A DNA stretch of 32,005 bases, from the NCBI RefSeq assembly GCF_937898925.1, contig NZ_CALDKF010000106.1, forward strand, positions 1-32,005. The letters are read 5' to 3'. The position numbers and the translations under genes were made by a program. Source of the stretch: an uncultured Methanobrevibacter sp. Lineage in GTDB: Archaea; Methanobacteriota; Methanobacteria; Methanobacteriales; Methanobacteriaceae. The notes under the pieces were generated by a model. It searched no databases. It was given only the letters and a program-made list of their open reading frames with translations, and was not told where the DNA came from. Below are positions 23,276 to 31,200 of the stretch, piece by piece. Within the stretch, counting starts at the first letter, position 1. Each line of letters starts with the position of its first letter.

Positions 23276-23351
23276 GTTATGGTGAAGACTTAATCTCTTT
23301 TTTCTTTTTTTATTACCTTATTATTATTTAATTTTTTTTAGTTTTTCTATT

Positions 23352-23891
23352 TTATAAGATATATTTCTCAAAGAATACTCTAGCTATTTCATAAGCTATT
23401 TCAAAGCATAAGAAATAAATAAAGCTCCAAATGTTCAATAAGCCAATTAAAACAAGCAATAGAATCACTACTTTTAATGCGAACCTATAATCGAAGAAAT
23501 ACTCTAGAAACTTGCTTTTTGAATAGATTTTCTCATTGTCATTTCCTATCTCGTCGATAATTGCTCCAATCATGCATATTATAATTGTGATAATGGAAAG
23601 ATATGTGAAAGATTGCAATCCAAGAAATAGGAATGCTATTATGAATGAAGCCATTGTAGCGATATGATGAATTCCATCAACCTTTAAAGCCAAGATGTTT
23701 CCGATAAGAATTGCTATGAAGATGCAGGCTGCATCCAAATCGATTGAGCATGCATAAGCAGTAAAGAGTCCGCAGACTATTCCAAGAACAATAGCTATTG
23801 CCTTATTTGACTTTTCATCATACTCATCATCTGAAAGCTTCATAAAGAAGCCAGAAAAGAAATAGGATAATGCTAAACTAATATTAAACAA
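23352..23891 (-). CDS. Polytopic membrane protein of unknown function
   Basis: The 179-residue product has five or six hydrophobic helices, for example near residues 31-50, 53-70, 75-95, 96-115 and 140-165. Polar landmarks are KLSDDEYDEKSNKA (17-30), DGIHHIATMA and IGAIIDEIGND. It is of the kind seen as a conserved hypothetical membrane protein in methanogens; I do not recognise a function. The start is taken as TTG at 23891 because GGTG lies 5-6 nt upstream; the next in-frame ATG would lose 16 residues including the first hydrophobic part. The pyrF gene ends 44 nt upstream on the same strand, so they may be cotranscribed. Confidence 0.75.
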   Translation of the reverse strand: MFNISLALSYFFSGFFMKLSDDEYDEKSNKAIAIVLGIVCGLFTAYACSIDLDAACIFIAILIGNILALKVDGIHHIATMASFIIAFLFLGLQSFTYLSIITIIICMIGAIIDEIGNDNEKIYSKSKFLEYFFDYRFALKVVILLLVLIGLLNIWSFIYFLCFEIAYEIARVFFEKYIL

Positions 23892-23935
23892 ATTTACACC
23901 TTTTAATTGAAATATGGAATAGAATTAAGTTATAA

Positions 23936-24583
23936 TTATTGGATTGAATCAACAATGTCTATAGTTGCCTTTTCAGGGTCTTCTGCATTGTAAATGGATC
24001 TTCCAATTATCAATGCATTGGAATATTTCAATGTTTCCCTTGGGTCTCCACCTTGGGTTCCTACACCTGGAGAAATCATGAATGCATCTTTTCCAACGAT
24101 ATCCCTTATTTCGGATAATCTTTCAGGTCTTGTGGATGGTGCTACATAGTTAGTGATTCCCATTTCAACACCCATTCTTGCTATCTCATCTGCATTTGGC
24201 TGGAGGAACTTGATTGCTCCGGGGTGAGACATTTCAGTTAAGAGGAATACTTCCCCTCCATGGTCTTCTGCAGATGTCTTGCATGCATCTACACTGTCTG
24301 AACCTACAAATCCATGACAGATGATTGCATCTGCACCAGCATCAAAGGTTTGGTTAGCTATTTTCTCATTGGTTGCTGGAATGTCTGCAACCTTATAGTC
24401 ACAAATAACCTTATAATCGAAGTTATCCTTAAAGAATCCAATTGTTGAAAGTCCTTCAGCAAGGGTCAATGGATATCCGATCTTTATTGTGTCAATGTAC
24501 TCATTTATTGATTCACAAACTCTTTCCGCTTCCTTTAAATCCATTAAATCCATTGCAAGAATAATATTGTTTTTCACATCCAT
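23936..24583 (-). CDS. pyrF: Orotidine-5'-phosphate decarboxylase
   Basis: PyrF converts OMP to UMP, the last step of de novo pyrimidine synthesis. The 215-residue protein shows ILAMDLMD with Asp12, IKIGYPL with Lys34, the catalytic array DYKVADIP (Asp62, Lys64, Asp67), SPGVGTQGG (171-179) and the phosphate-binding IIGRSIY (192-198). The length and motifs match the compact archaeal form. It is followed by a membrane protein gene after 44 nt and is divergent from the CDP-glycerol transferase-like gene. No other pyr genes are nearby. Confidence 0.95.
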   Translation of the reverse strand: MDVKNNIILAMDLMDLKEAERVCESINEYIDTIKIGYPLTLAEGLSTIGFFKDNFDYKVICDYKVADIPATNEKIANQTFDAGADAIICHGFVGSDSVDACKTSAEDHGGEVFLLTEMSHPGAIKFLQPNADEIARMGVEMGITNYVAPSTRPERLSEIRDIVGKDAFMISPGVGTQGGDPRETLKYSNALIIGRSIYNAEDPEKATIDIVDSIQ

Positions 24584-24767
24584 GTTATCAATTCCATTTC
24601 ACATTTTTTATTCTATTACTATTTTGTATTTAATTTGTTTTAATTCTTTTTATTGAAATTAAAAAAATATAAAAGTATATTAAACTAATTTTATAAATTA
24701 TTATTAAATAGGATTAATTCATAAATTCTTATTTATTTTTATAAATGGCTTCAATGAGGTTTTTAAA

Positions 24768-25892
24768 GTGTATGCAAAACATAAGATATATGCAACAATA
24801 TTCAATATTCTTAGGAAATTTCCACAAAAGAATAATAAGATAACTCTTTTAACAAACAAGAACCACTCATTTGAAGCTAATTTAGAGTATATTGCAAAGG
24901 AACTGGACAATAGGAACTATGAAGGAAAGAATTATGAATACAAGTTCATTCCTAAGGATTCCTTGTCATTTGCCAATATCCGTGACTTTGCAAGTTCAAA
25001 ATACGTATTTTTAGTTGACAATTTCTTCCCGCTTGCATTCATGAATGTGGAAGGCATGAAATGGGTGCAATTATGGCATGGAACAGGACTCTTCAAGAAA
25101 TTCGGCTATGATCTATTAAATGATGAGGATAAGAAGATCATGGAGATGTTTGCTCCTAAGATTGATTTGGTCTCTGTAAGCAGTGAAAATGTAGCGGATA
25201 TCTATGCCCGCAACTTCTATGTTGACAAGTCAAAGGTCAAGCCATTTGGAGTTCCTAGAAATGACTTCTATGATGAGGAACACTTGTCTGATGCTTATTT
25301 ATCTGGATTAAGGGAATCATTTGAAAAGGATTATCCACAGCTTAAGGGTAAGAAACTGGTTCTTTATGCACCTACATTCAGGGAAGACCCTAAAAACAAT
25401 GCTGTCTTTGAATACTTTGATATAGAAAAGTTCCTTGATGAATTAGGTGATGAATATGCTTTAGCAATTCGCTTACATCCTAATTATAAAAGATACTGTA
25501 ATGAAGAGCACAATATTGATTTGGATGAATTGACAAGCAAGTATGATATAATCAACTTTACAGGATTTAAGGATGAACAGAAGCTTCTGATTTTAGCTGA
25601 CATTTTAGTGGCGGACTATTCTTCAATCATGGTGGATTACACTATCTTGAAAAAGCCTGCTATACTATTTGATTATGACTTAGATGATTATCTTTACAAG
25701 GAACGTGGATTCTACTTTGATTATGCGGAAATGGTTCCAGGAAAGATAGTTTACAATATTGATGAATTGATAGAATCAATCAAGGAAGAGGACTTCAGAT
25801 TGGAGAAGATGGAAGAGTTCTTGAAATTGCAATTCGGTGAATTTAAGCCAAATTCATCTAAGCTTATTTTAGATTATATTTTAGAGGATTAG
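24768..25892 (+). CDS. CDP-glycerol:glycerophosphotransferase family protein (TagB/TagF-like)
   Basis: This 374-residue protein resembles enzymes that move glycerol-phosphate (or ribitol-phosphate) from a CDP carrier to a growing teichoic-acid-type polymer. Family motifs are WVQLWHGTGLFKKFG with His104, SSENVADIYARNF, GVPRND, LYAPTFREDP, IRLHPNY with His237, and the CDP-binding VADYSSIMVDY (281-291). A GTG start is used because GAGGT lies 7 nt upstream and no in-frame ATG is near. It has no signal peptide; the family is peripheral at the inner membrane face. In a pseudomurein-walled archaeon it would point to a phosphopolyol surface polymer or lipid-linked glycan decoration. The acceptor is unknown. 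It is monocistronic. Confidence 0.85.
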   Translation: MYAKHKIYATIFNILRKFPQKNNKITLLTNKNHSFEANLEYIAKELDNRNYEGKNYEYKFIPKDSLSFANIRDFASSKYVFLVDNFFPLAFMNVEGMKWVQLWHGTGLFKKFGYDLLNDEDKKIMEMFAPKIDLVSVSSENVADIYARNFYVDKSKVKPFGVPRNDFYDEEHLSDAYLSGLRESFEKDYPQLKGKKLVLYAPTFREDPKNNAVFEYFDIEKFLDELGDEYALAIRLHPNYKRYCNEEHNIDLDELTSKYDIINFTGFKDEQKLLILADILVADYSSIMVDYTILKKPAILFDYDLDDYLYKERGFYFDYAEMVPGKIVYNIDELIESIKEEDFRLEKMEEFLKLQFGEFKPNSSKLILDYILED

Positions 25893-25905
25893 AGAATTTT
25901 TTCTA

Positions 25906-25986
25906 ATCTTAAAACACTATTTTTCTTTAAATTTATTATTTGGACAATAATTGTTCTATCTTAAATCACTATTTTTCTTTAAATTT
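25906..25986 (+). repeat. 29-bp direct repeat, two copies
   Basis: A 29-bp sequence beginning ATCTTAAAACACTATTTTTC is found at 25906-25934 and again at 25958-25986 with a single difference (A to T at position 9). The copies start 52 bp apart, just after the stop of the CDP-glycerol transferase-like gene. T-tracts inside each copy may act as tandem terminators. Confidence 0.65.
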
Positions 25987-26133
25987 CATTTTATATTTTC
26001 TCAAATTAGTTAGATAAACTTATAAATCTTTTTTTATATATTATAGTATAGTAAAATTTTTTTGATTTTTAAGATTATAAAAAAATTTATGCTTACATAT
26101 AATTCTTTTATTAGTTTAAAGAAGGTTTTTCTA

Positions 26134-26466
26134 ATGGTTAGAAAGAAATCTAGACGCCGAAAACGACAGGAAGAGGATCCTATGGCTGGAACAACAAACC
26201 TTGTTGATGCAATGCTTGTTCTTGCACTTGGATTCCTGATTTTTGCTGTTATAGGCTGGAACTTGCAAAGTGTTATTTTCAGTGACATGTCTCCAGAGGA
26301 GCGACAGGCTACAATGGAGTCAATCAAGGATATCACTAATGTGACACAAGGTGAAAAATTGAACGAAACTCCAGACACTTCAAACAGCTCTGGAGAAGGT
26401 TATGTAGAACAGGGTAAAGTTTATAAGGATTCGAAAACGGGTAATCTGATTATGGTAGAAGGATGA
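26134..26466 (+). CDS. DUF2149 protein, ExbD/TolR-like membrane subunit
   Basis: This 110-residue protein has a strongly basic N-terminus (VRKKSRRRKRQ), then EEDPMAGTTNLVDAMLVLAL and one membrane helix (about 22-44). A polar Thr/Ser-rich outer part follows, ending GYVEQGKVYKDSKTGNLIMV. DPMAGTTNLVDAMLV is the recognisable DUF2149 signature. The start of the helix, NLVDAMLVLALG with Asp25, closely resembles the ExbD/TolR membrane motif 'PLVDVMLVLL' and its proton-carrying Asp. That resemblance is my reading and not an established assignment. I place the start at ATG 26134 after AAGG (about 8 nt); an upstream in-frame TTG at 26062 would add 24 unlikely residues. A TATA box TTTATATA is at 26033-26040. 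Genes for a DUF2162-like protein and an ExbB/MotA protein follow. Confidence 0.82.
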   Translation: MVRKKSRRRKRQEEDPMAGTTNLVDAMLVLALGFLIFAVIGWNLQSVIFSDMSPEERQATMESIKDITNVTQGEKLNETPDTSNSSGEGYVEQGKVYKDSKTGNLIMVEG

Positions 26467-26548
26467 TTTCCTATCATTTTCTATTGTTTTTGAATTAATA
26501 ATTTATTAAAACTAGTTGAACTTTAAAACATTATAAAATTGTGATAGA

Positions 26549-27280
26549 ATGAATCTATTGGTTAGTCTATTTGGTGCAATTATTCTAGCAGCTATCCTAT
26601 TACTAGGTATAGGAACTGGATTGTTATCCAATTTCTTTAGGAATGACTTAAGGAAACATTTGATAATTTCATTGATTATTTCCATAGCAATCGCTTTAAT
26701 AATAATTGCATTAAGCCCATTTTATGAAAGCTTAATAGGATTGACAGTGAATAATTTCTTCTTCTATATATTCATGGCAATAATTGCATTGATTTTAGGA
26801 ATATTCACTTTCTATTATTGGCAGAAGGAGAATCAATATGACAATCTTTTAAAGGTGGTGCTGTATTTTGATTTCATACCAGTATCCTATGGATTGCTTG
26901 TTATGTCATCTGCAGCATTGTCTCCAAGCTTTGTATTTGACACAGCCAATTTCTCAATGACTATCTCAACAGTTCATTTGGCTATAATCATAGCGTTTTT
27001 ATTGATGATAATAAGCTTCATAGCTTATAGGTTTTCAGATTTCATTGAAGATTATAGAATAACCCATTATCCTATCATTTATGGAAGCATGATGGTGATC
27101 TTTGCTTTCATATTCGTTGTATTTGGATTCTTTGTCCCTACAATAAGCCAGGTGCTTGAGTATCCATCTACACAATTGACTTTAATGCCAGTTAATGCAG
27201 GAATAGCTCTTATAGTAATTTTGGCTATTTGTTTAGGCATTGGAGCATTATTCAAAAAGAGAAACAATAGGTTAAAATAG
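26549..27280 (+). CDS. DUF2162-like polytopic membrane protein
   Basis: This 243-residue protein has about seven membrane helices (near 4-27, 38-58, 68-88, 102-123, 139-160, 172-195 and 215-235). Loops are short, with basic residues such as FRNDLRKH and the C-terminal KKRNNRLK. Its size, topology and position between DUF2149 and ExbB/MotA genes fit DUF2162, a predicted transporter family of methanogens, but the family call rests mainly on context. There is no catalytic motif. GTGAT lies 3 nt before the ATG. The gene is 82 bp after DUF2149 and 80 bp before the ExbB-like gene, so the three probably work together. Confidence 0.72.
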   Translation: MNLLVSLFGAIILAAILLLGIGTGLLSNFFRNDLRKHLIISLIISIAIALIIIALSPFYESLIGLTVNNFFFYIFMAIIALILGIFTFYYWQKENQYDNLLKVVLYFDFIPVSYGLLVMSSAALSPSFVFDTANFSMTISTVHLAIIIAFLLMIISFIAYRFSDFIEDYRITHYPIIYGSMMVIFAFIFVVFGFFVPTISQVLEYPSTQLTLMPVNAGIALIVILAICLGIGALFKKRNNRLK

Positions 27281-27360
27281 GTTAATTGGTTAAAATGAGT
27301 TAAAATAGTTTTATTTATTTAAAAAAATTATATTTATTGATATTTATTATAGGTGATTTA

Positions 27361-28008
27361 ATGGCAATGGCAATTCCCGGTGGTGACTTCTTAACCACTG
27401 GACTTAACTTGATTTCACAAAGTCTTTTGATACCGGTAGTAATTATACTATTGATTTTTGTAGTGGTTGTAGTGGTTTCATTAGGTGGACTCATTTACGA
27501 ATACACCTCAAGAACAAGGGTTTCTGTAGATGAGGTCTCCAATCTGATTTTGGATATGTCCGCTTCAGATTCTGTTGATTCATTGAAGGCAAAAATCAAT
27601 GGCTCTCCACTTCCACAGTCTCAAAAGAATCTTTTGGTAAAGATAGCAAGCACAGAAAACTTGACTGATGCTTCAAGAGAGGCATTTGCTCGTAAATTGA
27701 TTGAAAACGAGGAAAACCTAACAGACAAGTCTCTTGAAGTGACTGATATAATCACACGTATCGGACCAACCTTAGGTCTTATGGGTACCTTGATTCCACT
27801 TGGAACAGGTCTTGCAGCACTTGGTTCAGGGGACGTAAACACCTTATCACAATCATTGATTGTAGCATTCGATACAACTGTTGTAGGTATTGGATCAGGT
27901 GCAGTGGCTTATGTTATTTCAAAGCTTAGAAACAGATGGTATGAGGAGTATTTATCTAATTTGGATGTATTGTCTGATGCAGTATTGGACTTCATGTCTA
28001 ATCATTAG
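27361..28008 (+). CDS. MotA/TolQ/ExbB proton channel family protein
   Basis: This 215-residue protein has three membrane helices: about 22-44, 132-155 and 160-184. The cytoplasmic stretch between helix 1 and 2 (about 45-130) is charged and helical, as in ExbB/TolQ. The signature is ITRIGPTLGLMGTLIPLGTG (131-150), then LSQSLIVAFDTTVVGIGSGA (162-181). Family members form the ring around an ExbD/TolR/MotB rod and use the proton or sodium gradient to drive motion or force. The ATG at 27361 has GGTGAT 3 nt upstream; an upstream in-frame TTG at 27337 is rejected. It is the third gene of the DUF2149-DUF2162-like-ExbB series. A MotB-type peptidoglycan-binding partner is absent. The surface protein gene begins 193 bp downstream with its own promoter. 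Confidence 0.9.
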   Translation: MAMAIPGGDFLTTGLNLISQSLLIPVVIILLIFVVVVVVSLGGLIYEYTSRTRVSVDEVSNLILDMSASDSVDSLKAKINGSPLPQSQKNLLVKIASTENLTDASREAFARKLIENEENLTDKSLEVTDIITRIGPTLGLMGTLIPLGTGLAALGSGDVNTLSQSLIVAFDTTVVGIGSGAVAYVISKLRNRWYEEYLSNLDVLSDAVLDFMSNH

Positions 28009-28147
28009 GTGAATTTTCTTATCTTTCTTTTCTTTTTTTTAATTATATTTTTTTATTAATTTCCCATCTCTTTTTTTAAACTCTATTTTAATTATTTATC
28101 AAATTAAATTAACTATATTTTACTTTTTTTCAATCAATTTGGATAGT

Positions 28148-28200
28148 TTTATATAATAAGTACAATAAAAAATAACTCATAAGAATTTGAATGGAGGTGA
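28148..28200 (+). promoter_or_regulatory. Promoter and strong ribosome binding site of the giant surface protein
   Basis: A TATA box TTTATATAA is at 28148-28156, so transcription should begin near 28180. GGAGGTGA at 28193-28200, an eight-base match to the anti-SD sequence, ends 1 nt before the ATG at 28202. This predicts a leader of about 20-25 nt and strong translation. Confidence 0.6.
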
Positions 28201-28201
28201 A

Positions 28202-31200
28202 ATGACGAATAAAATGAAATTGCCCTCTATTCTTGCTTTAATAGTGATAATATTCTTATCTTTGAGTGCAGTTAGTGCAAGTGAAAATATTGATCTTGTC
28301 ACTAATGCGACAGATAGTGCAATTGATGACACTATAGCAATACCAGATTCAAGTAATGATTTAACAAGCGGTTTTGATGATTCCAATCATGAAATAACTG
28401 ATAATGACTTAATCACTGATACAAATGATTTGGATGATGAAATCACTTCTCCAAAGGAATCAGAAAAGATTGGAAGCTCTAATGAAGAGCCAGATACATT
28501 ATCTGCTGAACCTATCGTAATAGATAGCTCAAGCTATTCAAGATACTTCGATTCTGATGGAAAGATTAAATCCGGAACATTGAAAGATGGAGATACAATC
28601 AAAATCAAAAGTATCTCAGACAAGATATTCACAATCGATAAGAGACTTAACATCATTTCAGATGATGGCGCGACCTTATCAAATTGTCTTATACGTCTTG
28701 TTAAGGGAAGTTCTGGCTCTGTATTGGAAAATCTTAAGATTGTAAATACAAAGGAAAAGATTACAGGTTCAAATTATTATTTGTCTGGAATAAGCATAAT
28801 TGACTCATCAGAGAACACGATAAAAAACTCCATTATCAATGTGAGTGTCCATAAGTGCTTTGCAATAATGATGTCAAATGCAAGTTATAACAAGATCATC
28901 AACAATACGCTCATATCTGGTCTAAGCTCAACAATTCCGATGACAGCTTCATCATACAATGAAATCAGAGACAATTACCTTGAATCTGAATATACCAATA
29001 TGATTTATCAATCAGCATATGGAAATGGAGATTTCATGCCGATTGAAGATGAAGTCTGCAGTGGAAACATTATAGCAAACAATTACCTTAAAAGTCGAAA
29101 CGGTACATACAATTCCTATTGCTATGCAATCTATCTGATGCAAACTGCAAGCGGAAATGGTGCAGTTATAGCAAACAACACCATAGAAAACGCTTTCTAT
29201 GGAATCATTGTTGAAGCTCCAAACACCTTGATATACAACAATACAATATCAAGCATTGGAGGTCCTGCAGCTATTCTTGCAAGTGGAAACGATATCATCG
29301 TTTCAGGAAACAACATATCCACTGAACATACTGATGTCCATGATTGGAATGATGATGGAAATGTGGTTGCCATTCAAAATACAGGCAAAAACAATGTTAT
29401 TGCAAACAATACATTAAGGTCTGTAGGTTCAGATTCAATATTGAATACCGGTGAAAATGCAGTAATTGCAAACAATACAATCTATACAGAATCTGCAAAC
29501 GGCATAAACACCACAAAATCCAATGTGAAAATCGAAAACAACACTATTGTTGGAGTCAATTCAACAGGAGTCATGATCTTCACATCAAGGCTTGCAGAAA
29601 ACATAACAATAAGGAACAACGACTTTGAAAGCGATAAAAGTGCCGTTGTGCTAAGAGGAAATGTCAGCTATACATTGGTCTGTGACAATAGGATAAGCAT
29701 CTCTGGAGACTCTGATGCCATTGCTGTATTGAAATACACCAATAGGAATCCGATAACTCCAAGTCATAATGCAATCTACAACAATACCATAAACGGTCAA
29801 GTTGTGAATATGACAGACCCTTCAGAGATAGAAAGAAATGATACAGACAATGGAACAGGCAATGACACAAACGGCACAGGCGGAGACATTGATAATGGAA
29901 CATATAGTGACACTAAAATCAATACAGCAATCACTGTAGTGGACACTTCCATAATCAAAGGTAATGAGCTTGTTGTTTTCCTAAAGGATAAGGATGGAAA
30001 TCCGATCAGTGGAGTAAATGTTACATTTTCATTATTGAATCAGAATTATGTAAGAACCACTGATGGAGAAGGTAAAGCAAGCTTGCAGATTAATGCAAAT
30101 ATTGGCAATTATGCAATGAATATAAGTTATGCAGGAAATGACACTTTCAATCCATGCAAGGTTTCAACTAAAATAAACGTTTTAAGAAACCAATTCATTG
30201 TAACTGAGGATAATTTCTATACATGCTTTGATGACAATGGTTATCTTAAGTCAGATTATGAGGATTATGAACTGATCTTCAAAGGCAACTTCAATGACAA
30301 AAGAATCATCTTGAATCGTCCTGTAATCCTAAAATCTGAAGGCGCAAAGCTATTGGATTCCGTTATAAAGATAGAATCCGATAATGTTGCAGTTGATGGA
30401 TTTACAATAATCAATTCAAATCCAGGAAATGCGGCTGATAACCATAGGTTTGCAATATTGTTGGACAATGTAAAGAACGTCAATGTAACAAACAACAATA
30501 TTCAATTGGAAAGCTATGACAATGGATATGGAATCTATGTATCAGAGTCATCCAATTGTAATATTTCAAGCAATACCGTTAAGGCAAAGGCAAATGCATT
30601 GACATTTGGAATAATGCTTTATGATTCCAGCAAGAATACATTAAGGAACAACAATATTCTCGTAAATGGTACAAGCAAGCCTCATCTTTATGATTCAACC
30701 ATTAAAGTGGACAGTTCCATCAGCGTTGACGACTATGAAGCGGAAGGTATGGTTATTCCAGAGGTCTACAAGACTTACGGCATTATTTTATTCTATTCAT
30801 CTTCAAACGATATTGGATACAATAATGTAAAAGCCACTTCTGGTGTTGATAAGTACTACACTGCCATCAAGGAATCAACAAATTCCATTGTAGGAATCGA
30901 CCTGTATTATGAAAGCAACAACAACAAGGTTCATCACAACAATGTCAACGTTACAGCTAAGGATCCATATCTTTACGGATTAGGCGTATTGGGTGCAGAA
31001 ACCGGTAAGAGAGACCAAGTCTCTGCAAACAACAGCTTTACAGACAACGATATTTCTGTAAGCGGAACATATTATGCAGCAGGTCTTATTGCTGGTTACA
31101 ATTCCATAAACACTACAATGGCAAGAAACAAGATTCATTGTGAGTCCAATAACGTGTCCTATGGTGCAATACTTGAAGGTGCTGATGACACCAAGTTCTA

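Noticed and set aside
26062..26133. N-terminal extension of the DUF2149 protein
   Set aside because: It would need a TTG start without a binding site and lies at the predicted transcription start; AAGG before ATG 26134 fits better.
26134..28008. Flagellar-type MotA/MotB motor
   Set aside because: There is no OmpA-like wall-binding domain, and archaeal motility uses the archaellum; an ExbB/ExbD-like arrangement fits better.
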